From Solirubrobacteraceae bacterium (GTDB lineage Bacteria; Actinomycetota; Thermoleophilia; Solirubrobacterales; Solirubrobacteraceae), in the NCBI GenBank assembly GCA_025935735.1, contig JAICUS010000013.1:1-26128 (forward strand): a stretch of 26,128 nt of DNA, written 5' to 3'. Position 1 is the first letter of the stretch, and every line of letters starts with the position of its first letter. This document shows positions 14,550-22,063 of this stretch, one piece after another. The notes beneath the pieces are model-generated. The model had not been told where the DNA came from and made no database searches. It was given only the letters and a program-made list of their open reading frames with translations. A program made the translations under genes and the position numbers.

Positions 14550-15418
14550 CGGACTTCCCGCAGCGCTACGGCGCCGAGGACACGCTCGGCGCGATCAACG
14601 AGATCGGCGAGCCGCAGGTGCGCGCGGCGGCGGAGCTGATCCGCTCCGGGCGCCGCTACGGGCTGGGCCAGATCCTCGATTCGGCGTCGCCCGCCCGGAT
14701 GTGGCGCTACTGGCGCCACGCGCTGGTGCTCGACCGGGTCATCCCCGGGCGCTTCCGCGGCCCCAACGGCCAGTCGTTCCTGGAGGAGGCCGTGTCCGGG
14801 GCGCTGCACAGCGGCACCCACCTGGACGGCCTGGCGCACGTCGGCATCCGCGAGCACGCCTACAACGGCATCCCCTACGAGCGGATCGTCGGGCCGGACG
14901 GCCTGAGCGAGCTGGGCATCGAGGCGCTGCCCCCGGTGGTGACCCGCGGCGTGCTGCTCGACGTGGCGGCGCTGCGGGGCGTGGAGATGCTGGGCGAGAG
15001 CGAGCCGATCGAGGCCGCGGACCTGGAGGGCGCGGCGGCCGCGGCCGGCGTGGAGGTGCACGCGGGCGACGTGGTGATCGTCCACACCGGCTGGGGCGCG
15101 CTGTGGGACGCGGACCCCGGGCGCTACGCCACCACCGAGCCCGGCCTGGCGATCGAGGCGGCGCAGTGGTGCACCGACCGCCGCGTGGCGATCGTCGGCG
15201 CCGACACCTGGGGCGTCGAGGTGGTGCCCGGCCGCCCGCCCGACGTGCTGTTCCCGGTCCACCAGCACTGCCTGGCCCGCTACGGCTGCTACCTGCTCGA
15301 GAACGTACGCACCGAGGAGCTGGCGCGCGACGGCGTGACCGAGTTCTGCTGCGTCATCGCCCCGCTGCGGCTGCGCGGCGCCTCGGCGTCGATGGTCAAC
15401 CCGGTGGCGGTGGTCTAG
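14546..15418 (+). CDS. Cyclase-family metal hydrolase (second copy)
   Basis: A 290-residue cyclase-family hydrolase with the complete metal motif HSGTHLDGLAH (H88, T91, H92, D94, H98), as in kynurenine formamidase and isatin hydrolase. Other family blocks are RGVLLDVAALRGVE, AGDVVIVHTGWGALW, GADTWGVEVVPG and VHQHCLARYGCYLLENV. It is predicted to be a soluble Mn- or Zn-dependent amide or cyclic-amide hydrolase. It differs from the first copy (9553-10494) in having the canonical motif, so the two probably act on different compounds or different steps. It overlaps the chimeric gene before it by 4 nt (ATGA) and ends directly against the GTG of the next gene. Confidence 0.87.
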   Translation: MTDFPQRYGAEDTLGAINEIGEPQVRAAAELIRSGRRYGLGQILDSASPARMWRYWRHALVLDRVIPGRFRGPNGQSFLEEAVSGALHSGTHLDGLAHVGIREHAYNGIPYERIVGPDGLSELGIEALPPVVTRGVLLDVAALRGVEMLGESEPIEAADLEGAAAAAGVEVHAGDVVIVHTGWGALWDADPGRYATTEPGLAIEAAQWCTDRRVAIVGADTWGVEVVPGRPPDVLFPVHQHCLARYGCYLLENVRTEELARDGVTEFCCVIAPLRLRGASASMVNPVAVV

Positions 15419-16108
15419 GTGAGGCCGGGGCCGTGGGACCGCCTCCTGGGCGAGGCCGATCGCGCGCGGCTGGCCGACGCCCGCTTCGGCGGCGCGGTCG
15501 GGATGGGCGAGCGCTGCGCGGTGCTGGCGATCGACGTGCAGAACTACATGGTCGGCCCGCCGCCCGGGTCCCCGCACGCCTATCCCTCGGCCTGCGGGCC
15601 GGCGGCGGAGGCGGCGCTGGAGCGCCTGGCGCCGCTGCTCGAGAGCGCCCGGCGCGCCGGCGCGCCCGTCATCTACACCCGCTTCGAGCTGCGCCGCGAC
15701 GGCAGCGACGGCGGCGCCTACGCGCGCAAGCGCGAGCCGCTGGCCACCGAGGGCTGGTGCTGGGAGGGCTCCGAGGGCGCGGCGATCCACCCGGCCGTGG
15801 CGCCGCAGCCGGGCGACGTCGTGCTGGTCAAGCGCAAGCCGAGCGCGTTCTTCGGCACCGAGCTGACGGGGCTGCTGGTCGACCGCGGCATCGACACCGT
15901 GGTGGTCACCGGCGGCTCGACCGCCAACTGCGTGCGGGCCACCGCGGTCGACAGCGCGTCCTACAACTTCCGCACGATCGTGGCGGAGGACTGCGTGTTC
16001 GACCGCTTCGAGATCTCCCACGTCGTCGCCCTGTTCGACCTCGAGCGCCAGTACGCCGACGTGCTGCCGAGCGTGGAGATCCGCGCGCACCTGGAGGAGC
16101 GGGCGTGA
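15419..16108 (+). CDS. Isochorismatase-fold cysteine hydrolase (second copy)
   Basis: A 229-residue hydrolase of the isochorismatase-like superfamily. The triad is D39 (AVLAIDVQNYMVG), K138 (VVLVKRKPSAFFG) and C171 (GGSTANCVRATAVD). The N-terminal extension of about 30 residues before the first strand is longer than in the first copy, and sequence similarity to that copy is largely confined to the motifs. It looks like an N-carbamoyl amino acid amidohydrolase or amidase, in the group with N-carbamoylsarcosine amidase and RutB, but exact specificity is not visible. The GTG start follows the cyclase stop (TAG) with no spacer. Its own stop overlaps the next GTG by 4 nt. Confidence 0.87.
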   Translation: MRPGPWDRLLGEADRARLADARFGGAVGMGERCAVLAIDVQNYMVGPPPGSPHAYPSACGPAAEAALERLAPLLESARRAGAPVIYTRFELRRDGSDGGAYARKREPLATEGWCWEGSEGAAIHPAVAPQPGDVVLVKRKPSAFFGTELTGLLVDRGIDTVVVTGGSTANCVRATAVDSASYNFRTIVAEDCVFDRFEISHVVALFDLERQYADVLPSVEIRAHLEERA

Positions 16109-16995
16109 ACGAGCGCGACTTCGTCGGCCACGGCGCCGACGTCCCGCGGGTCGCCTGGCCGGACGGCGCCCGGCTCGCGCTCAGCCTCGTGGTCAACTAC
16201 GAGGAGGGCAGCGAGCGCTCCTTCGCGGCGGGCGACGGCCGCAACGAGACCCTGGGCGAGGTGGCCCGCGGCGTCGACGCGCGGTACCGCGACCTGGCCA
16301 CGGAGTCGGTCTACGAGTACGGCAGCCGCGCGGGCATGCACCGCCTGCTGCGCCTGTTCGCCGCCTACGACGTCCCCTGCACGCTGTTCGCCGCCGCGCT
16401 CGCGCTGGAGCGCAACCCCACCGTGTGCGACGCGGTGCGCGCCGCCGGCCACGAGGTGTGCGGCCACGGCTGGCGCTGGAGCGAGGACTGGACCGTCGAG
16501 GAGGCGGAGGAGCGCGCCCGGATCGCGCGGGCGGTGGCGTCGATCGAGCGCACCTGCGGCGCCCGCCCCGTGGGCTGGTACAGCCGCTGGATGGCCAGCG
16601 AGCGCACGCGCCGGCTGCTGATGGAGGAGGGCGGCTTCCTCTATGACTCCAACGCCTACAACGACGACCTCCCGTACTACGTGGACGTCGGCGGGCACGC
16701 GCACCTGGTCGTGCCGTACACGCTGACCTACAACGACGCGCGCTACCTCAACGCGGGCTACTCGCCCTCCGACTTCGTCGACCTCTGCCGGCGGGCGGTC
16801 GACGAGCTGTGGGCGGAGGGCGAGACGCGCCCGCGGATGCTCTCGATCGGGTTGCACCCGCGCTGGAGCGGCCAGGCGGGGCGAGCGTCGGCGGTGCGCG
16901 AGGTGATCGAGCACGCGCTCGGGCGCGGCGGGGTGTGGTTCGCCCGCCGCGCCGAGATCGCCGCCGCCTGGCGGGAACAGCACCCGCCTACTTGA
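16105..16995 (+). CDS. Polysaccharide-deacetylase-fold hydrolase, PuuE allantoinase-like
   Basis: A 296-residue NodB-fold protein that resembles the cytoplasmic PuuE-type (metal-independent allantoinase) branch more than cell-wall deacetylases. It has no signal peptide and shows VVNYEEGSE (about 30-37), YEYGSRAGMHRLLRLF, GHEVCGHGWRW (about 115-125), GWYSRW and LSIGLHPRWSGQ, with length near PuuE's. The exposed NodB motif D-D of chitin deacetylases is absent, replaced by N-Y-E-E. It probably opens a cyclic ureide or amide ring, possibly a second such step in this region besides the hydantoinase. The GTG overlaps the preceding stop (GTGA). The end overlaps the convergent SBBP gene by 8 nt. It is the last gene of half-operon B. 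Confidence 0.82.
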   Translation: MNERDFVGHGADVPRVAWPDGARLALSLVVNYEEGSERSFAAGDGRNETLGEVARGVDARYRDLATESVYEYGSRAGMHRLLRLFAAYDVPCTLFAAALALERNPTVCDAVRAAGHEVCGHGWRWSEDWTVEEAEERARIARAVASIERTCGARPVGWYSRWMASERTRRLLMEEGGFLYDSNAYNDDLPYYVDVGGHAHLVVPYTLTYNDARYLNAGYSPSDFVDLCRRAVDELWAEGETRPRMLSIGLHPRWSGQAGRASAVREVIEHALGRGGVWFARRAEIAAAWREQHPPT

Positions 16996-19408
16996 CCTCG
17001 AACCGCCGGACCGCCGACCAGGCGCCGCCGTCGTCGGCGCGCACGCGCCACCACAGGCGCTTGGCCGGCAGCGAGCTCGTGGTGAACGCGGAGCCGGCGA
17101 CCGTCGCCTCGGCCACGAGCGGGGAGTCGAACTTGTCCGAGTCGTCGACCTGGATGGTGTAGGACGCCGCGCCGTCCACGTCGCCCCCGTCGAACGTCAC
17201 GGACGCGCCGCGGCGCAGCTGGGCGTCGGCCGCGGGCGCCAGCAGCGTGGGCGCGGCGAGCGGTCCGGCCGGGACCGGCGTGCCGATGGGCGCCGGCGTC
17301 GGGGTCGGGGTCGGGGTCGCCGTGGGGGTCGCCGTGGGCGGCGGCGGAGCGGCGGCGCCCGTGTCGACCTTGGCCACGAACCCGTCGCCCCAGAACACCA
17401 GCGGGTCGCCGGCCCAGCTGCGGTCGAGCGCGCCCGGCGTGGTGGCGAAGTCGGGCGACGACGTGTGCCCGACCATGTAGACGCCGCCCTGGCCGTCGAG
17501 CGCGACGTCTGAGCCGTACTCGGAGCTCGAGCCGCCGAGGAAGGAGCCGAACGTCAGCGCCGCGCCCGCCGGGTCCAGGCGGGCGACGTAGGCGTCCGAG
17601 CCGCCGCCGGCGTAGACCGAGTTGAACGCGTCGTCGCTGACGAACCCGGTCGCGTCGCTCGCGCCGGCCAGCCAGGCGCTGCCGTCGGCGGCCGGGGCCA
17701 CGGCCCGCAGCGTGCCGTTCAGCCGTGTCGCGTAGTCCCGGGCGCCCGCCGGGTCGAGCTTGAGCGCGAAGCCGGTGCCCGCGCCGCCGGTGGCCGGGAA
17801 GTCGGCCGACTGGGTGGAGCCGACGACATAGGCGTCGCCGGCCGCGTCCAGCGCGAGGTCGCTCGCGCTGTCGTTCCCGGCGCCGCCGATCACCGTGGAG
17901 TACAGCGGCGCGGTCCCGCTCGCGTTCAGCTTGGTGACGAACGCGTCGAGGCCGCTCGCCGCGCCGGACGCGCCCGGGAAGTCGGCCGAGCGCGTGCCGC
18001 CGGCCACCACGGCGTCGCCCGCCGCGTCGACCTGCACGCCGGCCGGCAGCTCGGTGCCCGCGCCGCCGAGCAGCGTGGAGTAGAGCAGCCGGGATCCGGC
18101 CGGGTTCAACTTGCTCACGAACGCGTCGTAGTCGCCGCCGCGCGTGGTGTCGAACGCGCCCGCGGTGAGCGGGAAGTCCGACGAGACGGTCTGCCCCGTC
18201 ACGTACGCATCGCCTCCGGCGTCGAGCGCGATCCCCAGCGCGTCGTCCATCTGCGTGCCGCCCAGGAACGTCGAGTACGACAGCCCCGAGCCGGCGGCGT
18301 TGAGCTTGAGCACGAACGCGTCGTACTGGTCGATGCCGCAGCGCGGGCAGGAGCCGACGTTGAACGTGCGGTCGAGCGCGCCGCGCGTCGTCGGGAAGTC
18401 GGTCGACTGCGTCTGGCCGGCCACGTAGGCGTTGCCGGCGGCGTCGATGGCGATCGCCCGGCCCCAGTCGAAGTTGCCCCCGCCGACGAACGTCGAGTAC
18501 ACGAGCCCGGTCCCGCTCGGGTTCAGCTTGGCCACGAACGCGTCGAGGCTGTTGCTCGCCGAGCCCCGGCGCGAGAACGCGCCGAGCGTGGTCGGGAAGT
18601 CCGGCGACTGCGTGTAGCCGGTGACGTAGGCGTCGCCCGCCGCGTCGACGGCGATCCCGGTCGGCGTGTCGTCCCCGCCGCCGCCGAGGAACGTCGAGTA
18701 GGCGAGGGCGGGGTCGATCACCAGCTCGCGCGAGCGGTCGTACGCGCCGACGGCGAAGCCGTAGCGGCCGCCGGAGACGCGGTAGGCGCTGCGCACGGGC
18801 ACGCGCAGGCCGCCGAGCCGCTGGTAGGCCACCGGCGCCGCGTCGTGCAGCGCGCCCAGCGGCGTGTCGATGGCGAGCCCGCCGCCCGCGTCGCGGCGCA
18901 GCCCGCCGGCGCCGCGGTAGGCCAGCGCGATGTCGGCCGCCGACGCGCCCGGATGGACGTGGAACTCGTACTTGAGCTGCCCGCCGGAGCCGCGCAGCAC
19001 CATGTCGATGCCCGGCCACAGCTGCCGGTAGACGACCTCGCCGAAGCCCGGCGCCGCCACCTGGCGCGACCCCTCGACGTACGTGAACGTCGCCGCCGCG
19101 CGCTGCGCGCCGGCCGGCGCGACGTCGCGCGCGCCGAGGAAGCGCAGCGCGAGCGCCACGCCGTCGCCCGCGGGCCTCTGCAGCGTCATCGCCACCTGCC
19201 CGCGGCCGAGATAGAAGCCGTGCCCCGGCCCCGTCGCGGCGAACCCGACCCGCGCGTCCGCCTGCCCGCGGTTGGCCACGAACGTCAGCGGCAGGTCGCC
19301 GTAGCGCGCGAGCGAGTCGCTCTGCGGCTGCGTGGAGTCCGGACTGCCGCCGCATCCCGCGACGACGACGGCGGCCAGCGCCGCCAGTGCCACCCTCAAA
19401 CCCTTCAT
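16988..19408 (-). CDS. SBBP beta-propeller-repeat lipoprotein
   Basis: An 806-residue surface lipoprotein. The signal peptide ends in the lipobox VAGC (C19). Residues about 35-230 match the N-terminal domain commonly found before SBBP repeats (LPLTFVANRGQ, VVYRQLWPGIDMVL, LKYEFHVHPG, LVIDPAL). Then come about seven repeats of the form STFLGG...GIAVDAAGDAYVTGxTxSxDFPTT, from about 237 to 680, the sixth degenerate. A Thr/Pro linker (about 685-716) leads to a fibronectin-III-like domain (about 717-806, ending WWRVRADDGGAWSAVRRFEVK). The repeats should form a beta-propeller; the ligand is unknown. The start is supported by GGAGG 8 nt upstream. It is convergent with half-operon B and downstream of hipA on the same strand, from which a gap of about 100 nt separates it. 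Confidence 0.9.
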   Translation of the reverse strand: MKGLRVALAALAAVVVAGCGGSPDSTQPQSDSLARYGDLPLTFVANRGQADARVGFAATGPGHGFYLGRGQVAMTLQRPAGDGVALALRFLGARDVAPAGAQRAAATFTYVEGSRQVAAPGFGEVVYRQLWPGIDMVLRGSGGQLKYEFHVHPGASAADIALAYRGAGGLRRDAGGGLAIDTPLGALHDAAPVAYQRLGGLRVPVRSAYRVSGGRYGFAVGAYDRSRELVIDPALAYSTFLGGGGDDTPTGIAVDAAGDAYVTGYTQSPDFPTTLGAFSRRGSASNSLDAFVAKLNPSGTGLVYSTFVGGGNFDWGRAIAIDAAGNAYVAGQTQSTDFPTTRGALDRTFNVGSCPRCGIDQYDAFVLKLNAAGSGLSYSTFLGGTQMDDALGIALDAGGDAYVTGQTVSSDFPLTAGAFDTTRGGDYDAFVSKLNPAGSRLLYSTLLGGAGTELPAGVQVDAAGDAVVAGGTRSADFPGASGAASGLDAFVTKLNASGTAPLYSTVIGGAGNDSASDLALDAAGDAYVVGSTQSADFPATGGAGTGFALKLDPAGARDYATRLNGTLRAVAPAADGSAWLAGASDATGFVSDDAFNSVYAGGGSDAYVARLDPAGAALTFGSFLGGSSSEYGSDVALDGQGGVYMVGHTSSPDFATTPGALDRSWAGDPLVFWGDGFVAKVDTGAAAPPPPTATPTATPTPTPTPAPIGTPVPAGPLAAPTLLAPAADAQLRRGASVTFDGGDVDGAASYTIQVDDSDKFDSPLVAEATVAGSAFTTSSLPAKRLWWRVRADDGGAWSAVRRFEVK
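17301..17342 (+). repeat. Hexamer repeat encoding the Thr/Pro linker; G-rich strand
   Basis: On the + strand this stretch is GGGGTC three times, then GCCGTG, GGGGTC and GCCGTG again. On the - strand it encodes the alternating Thr-Pro linker of the SBBP lipoprotein. Four G-tracts (17301-17304, 17307-17310, 17313-17316, 17324-17328) with short spacers fit a G-quadruplex pattern on the template strand. Copy-number slippage in whole hexamers would keep the reading frame. Confidence 0.7.
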
Positions 19409-19510
19409 CCGTGCAACCTCCGTGTGTCGTGACCGCCGCCAACCTGGCGCAGTGGCGGTCCGGCCCGCAATGCGACTTTCGTCGCTGCGACACGCGCCCG
19501 GGGAGTCCCG
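19409..19510. other. Intergenic region between the SBBP gene and hipA
   Basis: About 100 bases between two - strand genes. It holds the SBBP ribosome site (GGAGG on the - strand, near 19417-19421) and two small inverted repeats: ACCGCC (19432-19437) with GGCGGT (19454-19459), and GCGAC-TTTC-GTCGC (19472-19485). The latter lies about 26 nt past the hipA stop but has no T-run. I cannot place a confident promoter. Confidence 0.4.
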
Positions 19511-20791
19511 TTATGGCGCGGACTCGAGCAGCTCGCCGCACCGCGTGCAGCGGTCGGCGACGAGGTCCAGCAGCCTGGCCGGAAGCCTGCGCGACAGTGT
19601 CGCCACGGCAGGGGCATTGACCGCGGCGGAGAGCGCGTCGGGAGCGACGCTCGCGAGCTCGCGGGCGCGCTCGGCGAGCGCATCGCCGTCGAGGCCCAGC
19701 TCGCGTGCGGTCCGCCGCCAGGGATTGCGCCGCGGAAAGACGTCGTAGCTTCCGCCGATCTTCATCGCGAACCGGAGCTTTCGCTCGTGCGTTCCGTACG
19801 GCAGCGCGGACGCGATGTCGTACAGCGGAGCGAGACGCGCCTGATCGCCCGACAACAGCAACGAGTAGTTCTTCGCATGCGCGTCGGTCCCGCCGATCAG
19901 CCAATTCCAGATGAGCGCGTCGGCGAAGCGCGCCAACGCCGCTTCGGCCGTCGCCACCGCCATCGCGTCACGGAGCAGGCGCCCGATGTGGGCCGGCGTG
20001 GGGCCGCCCTCGTTCTGGTACTTGCGGCTCGGGGGGACGCCGAGCGCCTGGCACAGATCCTCCTGGTGCACCCGGATGACGCGGTTCTTGCCAGGCAGGC
20101 GGTCGTAGCGCGTCACGACGACCGCGGTCTCACCACCGAAGCGCGCGACCGTCGTGCGGGCGACGAGCAGCCCGGCGCGCCGGGCGGCGTCGAGACAGAG
20201 ATGCTCGTTGAGGTCGTGGTCGTCCAGTCCGGCCACGGCGGGCTTGAGGATGTGCGTCGTGGCCGTCGCGCCCGACGGCACCCCCCAGCGGCCCTCGGCG
20301 TGCAGCAGCGCCGTCTTCGATTGCGCGCCCGCGAGGCTGAATTGGCCGGTGAACGACCTGCCCAGCCAGGCGGTCGAGTCCTCGCGCAGCTCTCGCAATC
20401 TCCGCGCGACGTCATCCTCGGTGAGCCACGCGACCTCGCCAGAACGCCCCAGGACGCGTTCCAGGTGGTTGGGCGGCGCGAAGCGGACCGCCCCGGCGCA
20501 GTCCTCGCCGATCGGGGTCCCCAGCAGGGAAAACGGAGACGTCGAGACATGGAAGTCCCGGGCCCACCGCCTGAGTACGGCGTCGTTGTCGGGGAGGAGT
20601 CCCGCCAGCCAGGGCGCGATCGCCTGGTCGCGGTGCGTCGCCACCTGGACCGGCATGGAGAGTGACAACGGCGTTCGACCGGCCTGCTGCCGGTACTCGG
20701 GGTCATAGTCGAACCGGAGCCGGCCGCCGGACGAGCGCGTCAGCGTCCCGGCGGGGACGTCGCCGACGATGACCGTGAGCGCGTCAGCCAT
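19511..20791 (-). CDS. HipA-family serine/threonine kinase toxin
   Basis: A 426-residue HipA-type kinase, usual family length. The N-terminal domain (about 5-110) includes TPLSLSMPV and WLAGLLPDND. The kinase part has the Ser-containing loop FSLAGAQSKTALL (about 151-163), the nucleotide-binding Lys in HILKPA (K183), NEHLCLDAARRAGL, the catalytic loop GGTDAHAKNYSLL (D303, N308) and the metal Asp in APLYDIASAL (D325). In E. coli, HipA phosphorylates glutamyl-tRNA synthetase and causes dormancy; the target here is not known. All key residues are present, so it looks active. Its start overlaps the end of the HipB-like gene by 8 nt, the usual antitoxin-first order. The C-terminus carries an extra Cys pair (RCTRCGELL). 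Confidence 0.92.
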   Translation of the reverse strand: MADALTVIVGDVPAGTLTRSSGGRLRFDYDPEYRQQAGRTPLSLSMPVQVATHRDQAIAPWLAGLLPDNDAVLRRWARDFHVSTSPFSLLGTPIGEDCAGAVRFAPPNHLERVLGRSGEVAWLTEDDVARRLRELREDSTAWLGRSFTGQFSLAGAQSKTALLHAEGRWGVPSGATATTHILKPAVAGLDDHDLNEHLCLDAARRAGLLVARTTVARFGGETAVVVTRYDRLPGKNRVIRVHQEDLCQALGVPPSRKYQNEGGPTPAHIGRLLRDAMAVATAEAALARFADALIWNWLIGGTDAHAKNYSLLLSGDQARLAPLYDIASALPYGTHERKLRFAMKIGGSYDVFPRRNPWRRTARELGLDGDALAERARELASVAPDALSAAVNAPAVATLSRRLPARLLDLVADRCTRCGELLESAP

Positions 20792-21083
20792 CGTCGATGT
20801 AGTCGTCCAGCAGCTCGTCGAGGTCGACCGTGGCGGCGGCTGCCGGCGGCTCGGACCCGGAGGATGGCCTCAGTTCGTCGACGATCAGGCGCAGGCCGAG
20901 GGCATCGAGCAACTGGATGACCAGGCGAAGCTCGGCGGTCGGCTTGACCCCCTCGAACTCGTTGATCCACTGCCGTGAGACGCGCGCACGGGTCGCGAGC
21001 TCGGCTTGACTGAGACCAAGATCGAGCCGGCGACCTCGGGCGGCCGAGGCCATGTCGCGAATCGAGTTGATCTGGCTGGGCAT
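20784..21083 (-). CDS. HipB-like XRE-family antitoxin/repressor
   Basis: A 99-residue DNA-binding protein. An XRE helix-turn-helix spans about residues 8-65 (ARGRRLDLGLSQAELATRARVSRQWINEFEGVKPTAELRLVIQLLDALGL). A flexible Ala/Pro stretch and an acidic tail (DLDELLDDYIDDG) follow, as in HipB proteins that neutralise HipA. It overlaps hipA by 8 nt. The ATG at 21083 has no Shine-Dalgarno and is embedded in a palindrome (21083-21102), so the mRNA may be leaderless. The next in-frame ATG, at residue 11 (21053), also lacks one. The cyclodeaminase gene ends 26 nt upstream on the same strand, so some read-through expression is possible. Confidence 0.9.
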   Translation of the reverse strand: MPSQINSIRDMASAARGRRLDLGLSQAELATRARVSRQWINEFEGVKPTAELRLVIQLLDALGLRLIVDELRPSSGSEPPAAAATVDLDELLDDYIDDG

Positions 21084-21102
21084 TGTCGTCGTACGGCGAC
21101 AA
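21083..21102 (-). promoter_or_regulatory. Palindromic operator at the hipB start
   Basis: A 20-bp near-perfect palindrome: arms TTGTCG (21083-21088) and CGACAA (21097-21102) around a palindromic centre CGTACG, with one mismatched base pair. It touches the first base of the hipB start codon. HipB-type repressors bind such palindromes to autorepress hipBA, so this is the likely operator. Reading the - strand, TACGAC lies at about -10 to -5 from the ATG and might serve as the -10 of a leaderless transcript; no good -35 is seen. Confidence 0.65.
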
Positions 21103-21109
21103 CCTGGGC

Positions 21110-22021
21110 TCAGAGGTCGACTTCGGTGCCGAGGCCGGCTTCGAGCGCCGCGCCGTAGGCGAGCTCGGCGGCCGCGGCGTCCTCGGCGACGTGGCCCATG
21201 GCCTTGTAGACGGTGATCTCGGCGTCGTCGCGGCGGCCGGGGGCGCGGCCGGCGAGGACGTCGCCGAGCTCGGTGGCGGCGGCCGGGTCGAGCCCGGCGA
21301 GCTCGCCGGCGCCGGCGGGCGGCGGGGCGAAGGCGCCGCGGGTCTCGACGAAGAGCCGGCCGGTGCGGGCCAGATCGGGGTCGAGCTCGCCGCGCGGCGG
21401 CGCGAAGCCGACCGAGCTGACGTGGGTGCCCGGCGCGACGTCGGCGGCGCGCAGGACCGGGTCCGGCGAGGAGGTGACCAGGCAGATGACGTCCGCGTCG
21501 CCCGGCGCGTCCGCGCGGGTGCCGCCCAGCCGCTCCGCGGCGTGCGGATCGCGGGCGACGATCCGCACCTCGGCGAAGTCGCGCACGAGCGGGAGCATCC
21601 GCAGGTGCGCGCGGGCCTGCACGCCGGACCCGACGATGGCCAGCGTGCGCGCGCCGGGGCGGGCGAGCGCGCGGACGGCCAGGGCGGCGGCGGCCGCGGT
21701 GCGCAGCGCGGTGATGTGCTCGCCGTCCATCACCGCCAGGGCCCGGCCGGTGGTGGCGTCGAACAGGCAGATCGTCGCCTGGTGGGTCTCGAGCCCCAGC
21801 TCCGCGTTGCCGGCGAAGACGCCGACGAGCTTGACCGCGATCGGGCCGCCGGCGCGGGCGCCCGCCATGGTCAGCAGCGCGCCCGCCGGTACCTGCACGC
21901 CCGCGCGCGGCGGCGCCTCGAACGCGCCGGCCGAGAGCGCCTGCAGGCCCTCACCGACCGCGTCCAGCAGCGCGGCCGGGTCCAGGCACTGCTCCACCTC
22001 GCGCCTGGACAGAAGGAGCAT
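21110..22021 (-). CDS. Ornithine cyclodeaminase / mu-crystallin family enzyme
   Basis: A 303-residue NAD(P)-dependent enzyme of the ornithine cyclodeaminase/mu-crystallin family, which also includes alanine dehydrogenases and ketimine or pyrroline-2-carboxylate reductases. Visible features are the substrate-site Lys in PIAVKLVGVF, Arg in HITALRTAAAAALAVRAL, the Rossmann motif AIVGSGVQARAHLRML, SSVGF and the catalytic Asp in TELGDVLAGRAPG. The length is typical or slightly short. It could release ammonia from, or reduce an imine of, an amino acid produced by the catabolic region, but it is on the opposite strand and not in that operon. It is transcribed divergently from fliJ with only 49 nt between them. 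It is upstream of hipBA on the same strand. Confidence 0.88.
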   Translation of the reverse strand: MLLLSRREVEQCLDPAALLDAVGEGLQALSAGAFEAPPRAGVQVPAGALLTMAGARAGGPIAVKLVGVFAGNAELGLETHQATICLFDATTGRALAVMDGEHITALRTAAAAALAVRALARPGARTLAIVGSGVQARAHLRMLPLVRDFAEVRIVARDPHAAERLGGTRADAPGDADVICLVTSSPDPVLRAADVAPGTHVSSVGFAPPRGELDPDLARTGRLFVETRGAFAPPPAGAGELAGLDPAAATELGDVLAGRAPGRRDDAEITVYKAMGHVAEDAAAAELAYGAALEAGLGTEVDL

Positions 22022-22036
22022 CTCGCGGAGCGTACT

Positions 22037-22063
22037 TCAGGTCTGGACCCCATCTGCCGATTG
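22037..22063 (+). promoter_or_regulatory. Candidate sigma-28-type promoter of fliJ
   Basis: GCCGATTG (22056-22063) resembles the sigma-28/FliA -10 consensus GCCGATAA (6 of 8). The -35 position 15 nt upstream reads TCAG, a poor match to TAAA. The 11-mer CATCTGCCGAT (22051-22061) recurs before flbD. The predicted transcript would start at or next to the GTG of fliJ at 22071, so it would be leaderless. It lies in the 49-nt divergent gap with the cyclodeaminase gene. Confidence 0.45.

Noticed and set aside
16105..16995. Cell-wall polysaccharide (chitin or peptidoglycan) deacetylase.
   Set aside because: No signal peptide or membrane segment, N-Y-E-E in place of the NodB D-D metal motif, and surrounding cytoplasmic amide hydrolases favour a PuuE-like role.
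19472..19485. GCGAC-TTTC-GTCGC as a terminator for hipA.
   Set aside because: The stem is only 5 bp and has no T-run on the - strand, so I keep it only as a note under the intergenic entry.
16758..19904. A - strand frame of over 1000 residues across the SBBP and hipA genes.
   Set aside because: It is a frame-shifted shadow of the SBBP and HipA genes, rich in Arg and Ala; the SBBP and HipA frames carry clear domains.
695..22028. CTCGCGG occurs just after fliI (695-701) and just before fliJ (22022-22028), like a target-site duplication.
   Set aside because: Seven GC-rich bases are expected to match by chance when comparing two 50-base regions in this DNA, and no mobile-element ends or genes accompany them.
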